Of a stretch of 64,000 nt of DNA, positions 54,068 through 63,108 are shown piece after piece. This DNA is from Streptococcus mitis (GTDB lineage: Bacteria > Bacillota > Bacilli > Lactobacillales > Streptococcaceae), in contig CP014326.1 in the NCBI GenBank assembly GCA_001560895.1, positions 1,500,001 through 1,564,000 of the forward strand, given 5' to 3'. The position numbers and the translations under genes were made by a program. Positions within the stretch are counted from its first letter, which is position 1, and the number at the start of each line of letters is the position of its first letter. The notes under the pieces were generated by a model. That model did not search any database. It worked only from the letters and a program-made list of their open reading frames with translations, and was not told the DNA's origin.

Positions 54068-54920
54068 TGCTTAAATATTGTAATAGTCTCCGTTCTAATA
54101 TCTTAGAGAGACCTGATTGTTCTATTTTAGAAACTTTTAAAATATATTGCTCAACTTCTTCAAGATTAACACTATTTTCTATTAAGTAGGAGTATACTAA
54201 GACTAAAAAATTTAACAAAATTATTTCAAACGTATCAAATACATCAAGAATCATTCTTAACTGATTGACAAAAAAGTTGAAATGAGTTGTTAATCTCCGT
54301 TCTACTAACTCAGAAATTAAGTTTAAATATGTATACTTTAAAGCCTTTCTAAAATCTAACAAGGGACTATAAATTTCTGAGCGTGATACCAGTTCTTTTC
54401 CTAAAAATAACAAATCTGTGTCAGATAGGAAAGGCATAGTATTCCCAAAAAGATGGATTTCATAAGCAGTCCAATCTTCAATATCAAATAAATAATTCGA
54501 TAAAAATTTGCTATCATCTATAGATAAAGTGAAATCTTTATCAATTAGATGAATGGCATTTTTTATCACTAAAGTATTTAATTTATCATATAACAATTGA
54601 CTTTCTTTGTATTTGTCAAGTAGCTTAAGCAAGGATTGTTTATCGTTTTCTGCTGATAGCTTCGAAATTTTATTCATAAGTAACTGATGTTGAGTAGGTT
54701 TGTAATCTCTAAGAGCAAATCCAAATTCTGAAAATGTTAAATTAATACCTTCAATTACTTCTAACATCTTATCAGCAGAAAGCATAGTTTGGCCAGATTC
54801 AAATTTTGATAATTGAGAAACTGATAATTTATTTTTTGCAACATCCTTTTGTTTAACTTTTCTAGCAATTCTCAACTCCTTATAGAATTCACCTAATTTT
54901 AATAATTCATTAGAATCCAT
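54045..54920 (-). CDS. rgg: Rgg/MutR-family peptide-responsive regulator
   Basis: 291 residues, the normal Rgg length. N-terminal Xre helix-turn-helix (about 5-65: LGEFYKELRIARKVKQKDVA, KLSVSQLSKFESGQTMLS, GINLTFSEFGF) and a C-terminal all-helical TPR-like repeat domain that would bind the SHP. Start at 54920 after AAGGAGG; a TTG seven codons earlier lies before the site. Convergent with shp. It probably activates shp and the divergent peptide operon when pheromone is present. Confidence 0.9.
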   Translation of the reverse strand: MDSNELLKLGEFYKELRIARKVKQKDVAKNKLSVSQLSKFESGQTMLSADKMLEVIEGINLTFSEFGFALRDYKPTQHQLLMNKISKLSAENDKQSLLKLLDKYKESQLLYDKLNTLVIKNAIHLIDKDFTLSIDDSKFLSNYLFDIEDWTAYEIHLFGNTMPFLSDTDLLFLGKELVSRSEIYSPLLDFRKALKYTYLNLISELVERRLTTHFNFFVNQLRMILDVFDTFEIILLNFLVLVYSYLIENSVNLEEVEQYILKVSKIEQSGLSKILERRLLQYLSTNQKGGR

Positions 54921-55117
54921 GTCATTATTCCTCCTTAGCAAATTTCGTATTACAAAATATTATTATTCCTAAAAAGTATATTATTTGTGATTATATCTCA
55001 AATTTTAAGATGGATATTTATTAACGACTTTTAGTTTCGTATTATAGGAACCCGATAATTCTTAGAAGTGTTTATATTTTTATAATATTGATCTTTTTTA
55101 TCCTCTTCAATCTCAAA
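54921..55117. other. AT-rich leader of rgg and island edge
   Basis: No gene. A ten-base direct repeat TTTCGTATTA occurs at 54943-54952 and 55035-55044; on the minus strand the latter overlaps a TATAAT (candidate rgg promoter). The composition change ends here, next to the GIY-YIG gene. Confidence 0.4.
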
Positions 55118-55390
55118 CTACCTTAGTAAATTTTTCTCTCGATTATCATTTAGATAGTCGACCTTTTTCATACGTGTCTTGCGCTTGAAAAGGGCTTCAG
55201 CCGACATGGCTTCTTCCTTACTGGCAAAGCCTTGAGCATAGATAAGTTTGACTGGCAAGCGTGCTCGCGTATATTTGGCTCCCTTCCCACTATTGTGGAC
55301 AGCGAGGCGTTTTCTCACGTCAGTCGTATAACCCGTATAGTAGGAACCATCACGACACTCCAGCACATACATATAAGCCTTATAATCCAT
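55118..55390 (-). CDS. GIY-YIG endonuclease-fold protein
   Basis: 90 residues, single GIY-YIG domain: [23 protein letters not shown] with the two Tyr/Gly motifs, [16 protein letters not shown], then [19 protein letters not shown]. Typical of the small YhbQ/UPF0213 family of unknown role, possibly DNA repair. Start at 55390 overlaps the end of the methyltransferase gene by 11 bases, so it is cotranscribed. Confidence 0.9.
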   Translation of the reverse strand: MDYKAYMYVLECRDGSYYTGYTTDVRKRLAVHNSGKGAKYTRARLPVKLIYAQGFASKEEAMSAEALFKRKTRMKKVDYLNDNREKNLLR

Positions 55391-56129
55391 AATAAATCTC
55401 TTCGAGTTCAGGCGTATAAGAGCCATCATCATTGTGGACAATGAGAGGTGGCAAGACCTTAAAGCCACTTGTCGAGCCATCCTTGATAGCCTCAATCAAA
55501 AGCATATTGGCTTCTTTTTCCCGCTTTGGATAAACAAACTGCAGGCGCTTAGGAGCTAGATTATGCCGTTGTAAGCTGTCCAAGATATCTAAAAGTCGAT
55601 CAGGACGATGAACCATAGCCAAACGCCCATTAGATTTGAGAATACTCTGGGCACTGCGACAGATTTCCTGCAAGTTGGTCGTAATTTCATGGCGCGCCAA
55701 GAGATAATGTTCGCTCTCGTTCAGGTTTGAATGAGGATCCACCTTGAAATAGGGCGGATTACACAAAATCATATCCACCTTACTTCCCTGGATGTAAGCA
55801 GGCATATTTTTCAAATCGTCGCAGATGACCTCCATCTGCTCTTCCAAACCATTCAAACGGACAGAGCGTTCAGCCATATCTGCCAAACGCTCCTGAATCT
55901 CAACAGCCAAAATCTGTGCCTGAGTCCGAGTACTAGCAAATAGCCCAACTGCTCCATTTCCAGCGCAAAAATCCACTATCAAGCCCTTTTTAGGAAAACG
56001 CGGAAAACGTGACAAGAGAACACTATCCACCGAATAGCTAAAAACCTCTCTATTTTGAATGATTTTAATATCTGTCGAAAAGAGCTGGTTAATGCGCTCT
56101 CCTGATTTTAATAATTGTTCTTCTTCCAT
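55380..56129 (-). CDS. tRNA1(Val) A37 N6-methyltransferase, TrmN6-like
   Basis: 249 residues, class I SAM methyltransferase. SAM motif [14 protein letters not shown] at about 50-63 and the N6-adenine catalytic motif NPPYFK at about 125-130, then LHRPDRL-like and [13 protein letters not shown]. Family YfiC/YabB. It methylates adenine in tRNA. The GIY-YIG gene follows in the same transcript. Confidence 0.9.
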   Translation of the reverse strand: MEEEQLLKSGERINQLFSTDIKIIQNREVFSYSVDSVLLSRFPRFPKKGLIVDFCAGNGAVGLFASTRTQAQILAVEIQERLADMAERSVRLNGLEEQMEVICDDLKNMPAYIQGSKVDMILCNPPYFKVDPHSNLNESEHYLLARHEITTNLQEICRSAQSILKSNGRLAMVHRPDRLLDILDSLQRHNLAPKRLQFVYPKREKEANMLLIEAIKDGSTSGFKVLPPLIVHNDDGSYTPELEEIYYGL

Positions 56130-56181
56130 GGTCCTATTATAGCAAATTTATATTAACATTACAAAGAATATAGATTTCTAA

Positions 56182-56544
56182 CTAATTCTTCTGCTTCTTC
56201 AAATGTTGAAGGGCTTCCTTGGTCCAAATTGGCATCATTCGTTTAAGAGGCGCAAAGCCGTAGTTAAAACGGTCGCTTGAAAAGCGTCTCCGTCTCGGAA
56301 ACTGGTGTTTTTCTTCCTCCAAAGTGCGAATAGATAGACTAGCTTTCCCTGTAAATTCATCTAAATCCACTACCTGAACCTGAACCTCTTCATCGACTTT
56401 CAAGGCGTCATGAATATTTTCAATAAATCCTGTCCGAATCTCTGAAATGTGAATCAGCCCCGTATCACCCGTCTCTAGCTCAACAAAGGCACCATAGGGC
56501 TGAATACCTGTAATACGCCCCTTTAGCTTATCACCGATTTTCAT
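56182..56544 (-). CDS. S1-domain RNA-binding protein (CvfD/GSP13-like)
   Basis: 120 residues. A single S1 domain at the start: MKIGDKLKGRITGIQPYGAFVEL, TGLIHISEI, then a basic tail RRRRFSSD. Pneumococcal CvfD, a post-transcriptional regulator, has this form. Start at 56544 overlaps the stop of the upstream HAD-cyclophilin gene region (TAAGATG). Its RNA targets cannot be read from the sequence. Confidence 0.85.
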   Translation of the reverse strand: MKIGDKLKGRITGIQPYGAFVELETGDTGLIHISEIRTGFIENIHDALKVDEEVQVQVVDLDEFTGKASLSIRTLEEEKHQFPRRRRFSSDRFNYGFAPLKRMMPIWTKEALQHLKKQKN

Positions 56545-56545
56545 C

Positions 56546-57946
56546 TTAGTCCTCAATTTCAATAGTTTCAATCACAACATCTTCAACTGGCTTGTCCATA
56601 GCCCCTGTCTCAACAGCAGCAATGGCATCCAAGACAACGTAAGAAGCTTCATCAGCTAGCTGACCAAAAACAGTATGACGGCGGTCTAGGTGAGGGGTCC
56701 CACCTTGGTTGGCATAGATTTCCGCAATCGGTTCTGGCCAACCACCACGAGCAATTTCTTTCTTAGAATAAGGCAGGTGTTGATTTTGAACGATAAAGAA
56801 CTGGCTGCCGTTGGTATTTGGACCAGCATTAGCCATAGAAAGGGCACCACGGATATTGTAAAGTTCTTCTGAAAACTCATCCTCAAATGATTCGCCGTAG
56901 ATTGACTCGCCACCCATACCAGTTCCAGTTGGGTCTCCACCTTGAATCATAAAGTCCTTGATAATACGATGGAAAATGACACCATCATAGTAACCATCTT
57001 TTGAAAGAGCTACAAAGTTAGCCACTGTTTTAGGAGCATGTTCAGGGAAGAGCTTGATACGCAAGTCTCCGTGATTGGTCTTAATAGTCGCGATAGGACC
57101 TTCTACTGTTTCAATGTCTACTTGTGGGAAATGCAATTCTTTTTCTACCATACCAAATCCTTCTAAGGCATCAAAAATGCCATCTTCTTCTAATGTTTTT
57201 GTAATGTAATCTGCTTTTTCTTTGATGTTATCATGAGAAATTCCCATTGCAACGCTGATTCCAGCATAATCAAAGAGTTCCAAGTCATTCAGCCCATCTC
57301 CAAAAACCATGACGTTCTCTGGTTTCAAGCCAAGGTATTCCACAACCTTTTCCACACCCGTCGCTTTGGAGCCTGAAATCGGCACAATATCAGACGAATG
57401 TTGATGCCAACGAACCATGCGAAGTTTGTCTGAGAGACTGTCAGGCAAGTGCAAGTCATCTCCTTTATCTTCAAAAGTCCACATCTGATAGATATTTTCT
57501 TTTTCATGGAAATCTGGATCCATATCCAAATCGGGGTAGATTGGATTGATAGCTTCACTAATCATATCGGTGCGAGTCGACAACTTGGCATCATGACTCC
57601 CAACCAAGCCATACTCAATTCCTTCTTTCTTGGCCCAAGAGATATATTCCTCAACATCTGACTTCTCGATCTGATGTTGATAAATGATTTGACCTTTTTT
57701 ATCTTCGATATAAGCTCCATTTAAGGTCACAAAAAAGTCAGGCTTGAGATCACGAATCTCTGGCACGACACCAAAAATCCCTCGTCCAGAAGCAATACCT
57801 GTCAAAATTCCTTTCTCACGTAATTGCTTAAAAACAGTTGGGATTGAAGCTGGAATAAAACCTGTCTTTGAATTCCTCAATGTATCATCAATATCAAAAA
57901 AGACAATCTTGATTTTCTTTGCCTTGTATCTTAATTTGGCATCCAT
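56546..57946 (-). CDS. HAD phosphatase (Cof type) fused to a cyclophilin peptidyl-prolyl isomerase
   Basis: 466 residues. N-terminal Cof-type HAD domain (about 1-270): [34 protein letters not shown] and VAMGI. C-terminal cyclophilin (about 275-466): [38 protein letters not shown] and [14 protein letters not shown]. It joins a sugar-phosphate phosphatase with a prolyl isomerase in one chain. Both active sites look complete. Coupled with the S1 gene. Confidence 0.92.
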   Translation of the reverse strand: MDAKLRYKAKKIKIVFFDIDDTLRNSKTGFIPASIPTVFKQLREKGILTGIASGRGIFGVVPEIRDLKPDFFVTLNGAYIEDKKGQIIYQHQIEKSDVEEYISWAKKEGIEYGLVGSHDAKLSTRTDMISEAINPIYPDLDMDPDFHEKENIYQMWTFEDKGDDLHLPDSLSDKLRMVRWHQHSSDIVPISGSKATGVEKVVEYLGLKPENVMVFGDGLNDLELFDYAGISVAMGISHDNIKEKADYITKTLEEDGIFDALEGFGMVEKELHFPQVDIETVEGPIATIKTNHGDLRIKLFPEHAPKTVANFVALSKDGYYDGVIFHRIIKDFMIQGGDPTGTGMGGESIYGESFEDEFSEELYNIRGALSMANAGPNTNGSQFFIVQNQHLPYSKKEIARGGWPEPIAEIYANQGGTPHLDRRHTVFGQLADEASYVVLDAIAAVETGAMDKPVEDVVIETIEIED

Positions 57947-58027
57947 CTCACTACCTCTTTCAATCTAACTCTTTCCATTATACCATAAAGTATCTAAATC
58001 CCACATCCCCAATAAAATCCTTGTCTC

Positions 58028-58531
58028 TTATCCGAATTCCTTTACTAGATACAAAACCAAATCATCATTATTTTGGCTAGTTGCATTCATTTCCAAGGGT
58101 TGATTTCGATACCAGACACCTGTACCATCTGGAATGTAGCCCCGTCTGATATACAATCTCTGGGCAGGGCCATAGCCTAAGTGCAAACCTACACCAAGAG
58201 TGATCTTACTCGAAACAAATTTGACTCGTTTTTCTGCTTCTTCTAGCAGTTGATTCCCAATCCCTTGATTTCGAAAAGGCTCAAACACATTAAAATCTGA
58301 TAATTCTGGATAGACTTCTGCAAAAGGACCATGTTTAGCAGAGGGCAAAATGGTAACGTAGCCCGCTACAGCACCATCAATCTCTGCAACTAAGACTTCT
58401 CTCTCCCCACTTTCCTGTTCCAGAAAATATCTAGCCAAAATTTCCTCTCTACCAGGCCAACCTTGATTCATAAATCCATGAGATAAGGATTCAATATCAG
58501 ACTTAATCATATTTCTAATCGTACAATTCAT
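58028..58531 (-). CDS. GNAT acetyltransferase
   Basis: 167 residues. GNAT loop FEPFRNQGIGNQLLEEAEKR at about 90-109, preceded by AEIDGAVAGYVTILPSAKHGPF and followed by GVGLHLGYGPAQRLYIRRGYIPDG. Start at 58531 (MNCTIRNMIK) with AGGTGG upstream at long spacing. Monocistronic. Substrate unknown. Confidence 0.83.
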   Translation of the reverse strand: MNCTIRNMIKSDIESLSHGFMNQGWPGREEILARYFLEQESGEREVLVAEIDGAVAGYVTILPSAKHGPFAEVYPELSDFNVFEPFRNQGIGNQLLEEAEKRVKFVSSKITLGVGLHLGYGPAQRLYIRRGYIPDGTGVWYRNQPLEMNATSQNNDDLVLYLVKEFG

Positions 58532-58607
58532 CTTTGACTTACCCACCTTTACTCTTTCTATTACCATTATAGCACTCCAAGGTCAGAAAAAAACTATCTC
58601 GTGAAAA

Positions 58608-58700
58608 AAGACCCAACCGGGTCTTAATTCGCTTTCTTGTTTTAAAGCTCATGAAAAAGAGGTTCACTGAACCTGAAAAAAAGACCCAACCGGGTCTTTT
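58608..58700 (-). terminator. Three tandem terminators downstream of rpsR
   Basis: Two identical hairpins AAGACCCAACCGGGTCTT (58608-58625 and 58680-58697) flank a palindrome AGGTTCACTGAACCT (58660-58674), each with a T-run on the minus strand. The linker (GAGCTTTAAAACAAGAAAGCGA) resembles that of the array after nadE. Confidence 0.85.
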
Positions 58701-58702
58701 CT

Positions 58703-58942
58703 TTAATCTTCGTTTACGAAAGGCATCAAAGCCATTACGCGAGCGCGTTTGATAGCTGTTGTTACTTTACGTTGATTTTTAGCTGAAGTTCCTGTTACAC
58801 GACGAGGAAGGATTTTCCCACGTTCTGAAACGAAACGGCTAAGAAGCTCAGTATCTTTGTAATCAACATATTCAATTTTGTTTGCTGCGATGTAATCAAC
58901 TTTTTTACGGCGTTTGAATCCGCCACGACGTTGTTGAGCCAT
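58703..58942 (-). CDS. rpsR: 30S ribosomal protein S18
   Basis: 79 residues, basic, with [25 protein letters not shown], the S18 core that binds 16S rRNA together with S6. Third gene of the rpsF-ssb-rpsR operon. Strong GGAG before the ATG. Ends at the tandem terminators. Confidence 0.97.
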   Translation of the reverse strand: MAQQRRGGFKRRKKVDYIAANKIEYVDYKDTELLSRFVSERGKILPRRVTGTSAKNQRKVTTAIKRARVMALMPFVNED

Positions 58943-58973
58943 GTTTTTTCTCCTTTATAATCTTAGTTGTCCA

Positions 58974-59444
58974 TTAGAATGGTAAATCATCATCTGAAAT
59001 ATCCAATGGATTTGTTGCTCCAAATGGATTTTCATCACGTGAAAAGTCTGGTACTGAATTTGTAGGTGCTGAATAATTTGCAGTTGGTGCAGAGTAAGCT
59101 CCACCTGTATGACCTTCACGCACGCTACGGCTTTCCAACATTTGGAAATTCTCAGCCACGACCTCTGTCACGTAGACACGTTGTCCTTGCTGGTTATCGT
59201 AACTACGAGTCTGGATACGACCTGTCACACCTATAAGTGAGCCTTTTTTAGCCCAGTTAGCAAGGTTTTCAGCCTGTTGGCGCCACATAACGACATTGAT
59301 AAAATCAGCCTCACGTTCGCCATTTTGACTCTTAAATGTACGGTTTACTGCAAGAGTAAAAGTCGCAACTGCTACATTTGATGGGGTATAACGCAACTCC
59401 GCGTCACGTGTCATACGCCCTACAAGTACAACATTGTTAATCAT
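58974..59444 (-). CDS. ssb: Single-stranded DNA-binding protein
   Basis: 156 residues. OB fold [23 protein letters not shown] and [20 protein letters not shown]; Ser/Thr/Asn-rich disordered linker; acidic tip DISDDDLPF that recruits partner proteins. Standard chromosomal SSB between rpsF and rpsR. Confidence 0.97.
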   Translation of the reverse strand: MINNVVLVGRMTRDAELRYTPSNVAVATFTLAVNRTFKSQNGEREADFINVVMWRQQAENLANWAKKGSLIGVTGRIQTRSYDNQQGQRVYVTEVVAENFQMLESRSVREGHTGGAYSAPTANYSAPTNSVPDFSRDENPFGATNPLDISDDDLPF

Positions 59445-59455
59445 AGTTTACCTTC

Positions 59456-59746
59456 TTACGCGTCAGTTTTGACGATCATGTGACGAAGAATGTCAGCGTT
59501 GATTTTTGAAAGACGGTCAAACTCTTTAAGAGCAGCGTCGTCGTTTGCTTCAACGTTAACGATGTGGTAAAGTCCTTCACGGAAATCTTTGATTTCGTAT
59601 GCAAGACGACGTTTTTCCCAAGTTTTTGATTCAACAACAGTTGCACCGTTGTCAGTCAAAATAGAGTCAAAACGTGCTACCAAAGCGTTTTTAGCTTCTT
59701 CTTCAATGTTTGGACGAATGATATAAAGAATTTCGTATTTAGCCAT
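59456..59746 (-). CDS. rpsF: 30S ribosomal protein S6
   Basis: 96 residues: [43 protein letters not shown] and the [12 protein letters not shown] ending. First gene of the operon, AAAGGAGG upstream and a structured leader. Confidence 0.97.
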   Translation of the reverse strand: MAKYEILYIIRPNIEEEAKNALVARFDSILTDNGATVVESKTWEKRRLAYEIKDFREGLYHIVNVEANDDAALKEFDRLSKINADILRHMIVKTDA

Positions 59747-59820
59747 TGATATGTTCCTCCTTTTGGTCTAATGACCCCAAGACTTTGCAAGGGGTAAGTG
59801 AGGTTCGCTCACAATAAACT
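59747..59820 (-). ncRNA. Structured leader of rpsF, candidate S6:S18 autoregulatory element
   Basis: Minus strand hairpin GTGAG-CGAAC-CTCAC followed by ACCCC...GGGGT before the ribosome-binding site. S6:S18 is known to bind its own operon leader in many bacteria; I did not verify the full motif. Confidence 0.5.
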
Positions 59821-59849
59821 ATTATACTAGAAAATAATTTTTTACGCAA
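59821..59849 (-). promoter_or_regulatory. Promoter of rpsF-ssb-rpsR
   Basis: Minus strand TTGCGT (59844-59849), 17-base spacer, TATAAT (59821-59826). Confidence 0.8.
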
Positions 59850-59868
59850 GTAAAAACTCTGGAATTCG

Positions 59869-59891
59869 AAAAACGCCACATGGGCGTTTTC
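59869..59891 (-). terminator. Terminator of asnS
   Basis: AAAACGCC and GGCGTTTT arms with a short loop; T-rich on both sides. Confidence 0.75.
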
Positions 59892-59897
59892 CTATTC

Positions 59898-61241
59898 TTA
59901 CGGTTTAATACGGTGCAACATACGTGGGAATGGAATGGCTTCACGGATGTGTTTTGTTCCAGCTGCGAAGGTTACCATACGTTCGATACCGATACCAAAT
60001 CCTCCGTGTGGAACTGTACCGTATTTACGAAGGTCAAGGTAGAATTCATATTCTGTACGATCCATACCAAGTTCATCCATCTTAGCTACAAGAGCATCGT
60101 AGTCTTCCTCACGCATAGAACCACCGATGATTTCTCCATAGCCTTCTGGAGCAAGCAAGTCTGCACAAAGCACGCGCTCTGGATTTCCAGGAACTGGCTT
60201 CATGTAGAAGGCCTTGATGGCTGCTGGATAGTTCATGACAAATGTTGGCACACCAAAGTGGTTCGAAATCCAAGTTTCATGTGGTGAACCAAAGTCATCA
60301 CCATGCTCAAGATGTTCGTAGTCAGCGTCTTCATCATTTTCATGCTCTTGCAAGAGGTCAATAGCTTGATCGTAAGTGATTCGTTTGAATGGCTCTGCAA
60401 TGTAGCGTTTCAAGAGTTCTGTATCACGTTCCAAGGTTTCCAAGGCTTGAGGCGCACGGTCAAGAACACCTTGTAGAAGAGCTTTTACATAAGCCTCTTG
60501 CAAGTCAAGTGACTCATCGTGTGTCAAGTATGAGTACTCTGCATCCATCATCCAGAACTCAGTCAAGTGACGGCGCGTTTTTGATTTTTCAGCACGGAAT
60601 ACGGGACCAAAGTCAAAGACACGACCAAGAGCCATAGCACCTGCTTCAAGGTAAAGCTGACCTGATTGGCTCAAGTAGGCTGGAGTTCCGAAGTAGTCCG
60701 TTTCAAAGAGCTCTGTTGAATCTTCAGCCGCATTCCCTGACAAAATTGGGCTATCAAATTTCATGAAGCCGTTCTTGTCAAAGAACTCATAAGTTGCATA
60801 GATGATTGCGTTACGGATTTGCATCACAGCTACTTGCTTACGAGAACGAAGCCACAAGTGACGGTTGTCCATCAAGAAGTCTGTCCCGTGTTCTTTTGGT
60901 GTGATTGGGTAGTCTTGAGATTCACCGATCACTTCGATGTCTGTAATGTCCAATTCATAGCCAAACTTAGAACGTTCATCTTCTTTGACAATACCTGTCA
61001 CATAGACAGACGTTTCTTGGCTCAAGCGTTTGATGACATCAAACTTCTCAAGTCCCACTTCTTCACCAAATTTTTCTACAAAGTTTGGTTTAAAGGCCAC
61101 ACCTTGGAAGAAGGCTGTTCCATCACGCAATTGCAAGAAGGCGATTTTCCCTTTTCCTGATTTGTTGGCAACCCAAGCGCCAATCGTCACTTCCTGACCA
61201 ACATAGTCTTTTACATCAATAATCGTTACACGTTTTGTCAT
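59898..61241 (-). CDS. asnS: Asparaginyl-tRNA synthetase
   Basis: 447 residues, class II synthetase. N-terminal anticodon OB fold ([24 protein letters not shown] in part), motif 2 [21 protein letters not shown], and motif 3 [19 protein letters not shown] at the end. Charges tRNA-Asn. Seventeen bases after aspB, which makes aspartate-family substrates. Confidence 0.96.
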   Translation of the reverse strand: MTKRVTIIDVKDYVGQEVTIGAWVANKSGKGKIAFLQLRDGTAFFQGVAFKPNFVEKFGEEVGLEKFDVIKRLSQETSVYVTGIVKEDERSKFGYELDITDIEVIGESQDYPITPKEHGTDFLMDNRHLWLRSRKQVAVMQIRNAIIYATYEFFDKNGFMKFDSPILSGNAAEDSTELFETDYFGTPAYLSQSGQLYLEAGAMALGRVFDFGPVFRAEKSKTRRHLTEFWMMDAEYSYLTHDESLDLQEAYVKALLQGVLDRAPQALETLERDTELLKRYIAEPFKRITYDQAIDLLQEHENDEDADYEHLEHGDDFGSPHETWISNHFGVPTFVMNYPAAIKAFYMKPVPGNPERVLCADLLAPEGYGEIIGGSMREEDYDALVAKMDELGMDRTEYEFYLDLRKYGTVPHGGFGIGIERMVTFAAGTKHIREAIPFPRMLHRIKP

Positions 61242-61257
61242 TATTTTTCCTTTTCTT

Positions 61258-62436
61258 TTATTTTTCCATAAATACTTTCAAGCGTTTAACTGCTTCTTTA
61301 AGCGTGTCTAGGTCTGTCGCATAGCTGAGGCGCACATTTTCTGGCGCTCCGAATCCTGCTCCTGTTACCAAGGCCACTTCAGCTTCTTCAAGGATAGCAG
61401 TTGTAAAGTCTGTCACATCCATATAGCCTTTCATCTCCATGGCCTTTTTGACATTTGGGAAGAGGTAGAAGGCTCCTTGCGGTTTGACCACTTCAAATCC
61501 TGGCACCTCAGCAAGTAGGGGATAGATAGTATTGAGTCGTTCCTCAAAAGCCTGACGCATGCTTTCTACAGTATCTTGCTCACCTGATAGAGCCTCAACT
61601 GCTGCATACTGGGCTACTGCTGAAGGGTTGGAGGTTGTTTGACCTGCAATCTTGGACATGGCAGCGATAATGTCTGTTTCTCCGACGGCATAGCCAATCC
61701 GCCAACCTGTCATAGCATAGGTTTTAGACACACCATTGATGACCACTGTTTGCTTGCGAATCGCTTCCGATAGGCTAGAAATGGGTGTAAACTCATGACC
61801 ATTATAGACCAAGCGCCCATATATATCATCTGCTAGGATGAAAATATCCTTTTCTACAGCCCAGTTTCCGATTGCCAAAAGTTCCTCACGGGTATAAATC
61901 ATACCTGTCGGATTGGATGGTGAATTCAGCACCAAAACCTTGGTCTTGTCTGTTCGAGCTGCTTCTAACTGCTCTACAGTTACCTTAAAGTCATTGTCCT
62001 CTTTAGCAGGAACAAAAACTGGAATACCCTCTGCCATCTTGACCTGGTCTCCATAGCTGACCCAGTAGGGTGTTGGGATGATAACTTCATCACCTGGATT
62101 GACCACAGCCATAAAGAAGGTATAGAGAGAATATTTAGCTCCAGCAGCGACTGTCACTTGATTCGGCGCTACAGAATAGCCGTAAAAGCGCTCAAAATAG
62201 GCATTGACCGCCGCTTTGAGCTCTGGCAGACCTGAGGTTACTGTATAAAAAGAAGCACGCCCATCTTGAATCGATGCAATGGCGGCATCTTGAATATTTT
62301 TTGGAGTAGTGAAATCTGGCTCACCCAAAGTTAGAGATAGGATATCCCTTCCCTCAGCCTTCAGTGCTTTGGCACGGGCTCCAGCAGCCAAGGTCACACT
62401 TTCTTCCATTTCTAAAACACGGTTGGATAGTTTCAT
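61258..62436 (-). CDS. aspB: Aspartate aminotransferase, class I
   Basis: 392 residues. [46 protein letters not shown], the PLP Lys in [17 protein letters not shown], and [15 protein letters not shown]. AspB type Ib, transferring the amino group between aspartate and 2-oxoglutarate. Overlaps DUF5590 by four bases and is followed by asnS, giving an Asp/Asn operon. Confidence 0.92.
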   Translation of the reverse strand: MKLSNRVLEMEESVTLAAGARAKALKAEGRDILSLTLGEPDFTTPKNIQDAAIASIQDGRASFYTVTSGLPELKAAVNAYFERFYGYSVAPNQVTVAAGAKYSLYTFFMAVVNPGDEVIIPTPYWVSYGDQVKMAEGIPVFVPAKEDNDFKVTVEQLEAARTDKTKVLVLNSPSNPTGMIYTREELLAIGNWAVEKDIFILADDIYGRLVYNGHEFTPISSLSEAIRKQTVVINGVSKTYAMTGWRIGYAVGETDIIAAMSKIAGQTTSNPSAVAQYAAVEALSGEQDTVESMRQAFEERLNTIYPLLAEVPGFEVVKPQGAFYLFPNVKKAMEMKGYMDVTDFTTAILEEAEVALVTGAGFGAPENVRLSYATDLDTLKEAVKRLKVFMEK

Positions 62437-62921
62437 AGGCCCTCCTTATTGACCAATGCTCCTGTTTCAAAATCTACTAGATAAAAATCAGAACCTGACT
62501 TAACTTCCCAGATTGGCTTGTCTTGATAGCGACCAAAGGTAATCTTGTCAATCTCGCCAGCTCCTTTTTCCTTAGAAAGAGCTTCAGCTTTTTCTTGTGA
62601 AATACCCTGATTTAGCTGATAAACGTAAATCTTATGGTCATCTTTTCCGATCAGGACAGCAAGTGCTTCTTGCTGTTTATTACGACCAAGAACGCTGTAA
62701 TAGGATTCCAAGCCATTGTATAAATCAACCTGATCAGCCTGCTCTAATCCTGCGTACTGCTGAGCTAATTTTTCTCCTTCACTTTTAGCTATTTGATAGG
62801 GTTTCATACTCAGAAACACTAGATACAGAAAGGAAGCACTGATAACCACAAACAAAATCGTCATCCCTAGACCATACTGCCACAGTAGATTATTTTTTGC
62901 TTTGTTTTGTCTTTTTTTCAC
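62433..62921 (-). CDS. DUF5590 domain membrane protein (YpmB-like)
   Basis: 162 residues. One membrane helix (about 14-35), then an extracellular domain of the peptidase-propeptide (YpmB) kind with DHKIYVYQLNQGISQEKAEALSK and IWEVKSGSDFYLVDFETG. GTG start at 62921, seven bases after TAAAAT and with no ribosome-binding site, so probably leaderless. First gene of the aspB-asnS operon. Confidence 0.82.
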   Translation of the reverse strand: MKKRQNKAKNNLLWQYGLGMTILFVVISASFLYLVFLSMKPYQIAKSEGEKLAQQYAGLEQADQVDLYNGLESYYSVLGRNKQQEALAVLIGKDDHKIYVYQLNQGISQEKAEALSKEKGAGEIDKITFGRYQDKPIWEVKSGSDFYLVDFETGALVNKEGL

Positions 62922-62927
62922 TCGTCT

Positions 62928-62956
62928 ATTTTACCATCTATTGGGCTTTATTACAA
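62928..62956 (-). promoter_or_regulatory. Promoter of the DUF5590-aspB-asnS operon
   Basis: Minus strand TTGTAA, 17-base spacer, extended -10 TGGTAAAAT (TAAAAT = 62928-62933); the GTG codon begins at 62921, at the expected +1. Confidence 0.7.
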
Positions 62957-63065
62957 GTGAATGCAAAAACAAACCTATATTATTTCTTCCTTCAAACAAA
63001 ACCGATTTTTCTTGTTTAAAACCGAGCAATAAAAGTAAAGACACAAGCGAAATCACCGTATTAAA

Positions 63066-63092
63066 AAAACCTGAGTCTGACACTCAAGTTTT
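63066..63092 (-). terminator. Terminator of the MFS gene
   Basis: CCTGAGT (from 63070) pairs with ACTCAAG with one mismatch; TTTTTTT follows on the minus strand. Confidence 0.7.
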
Positions 63093-63108
63093 TAGAAGTT
63101 CTTTTAAT

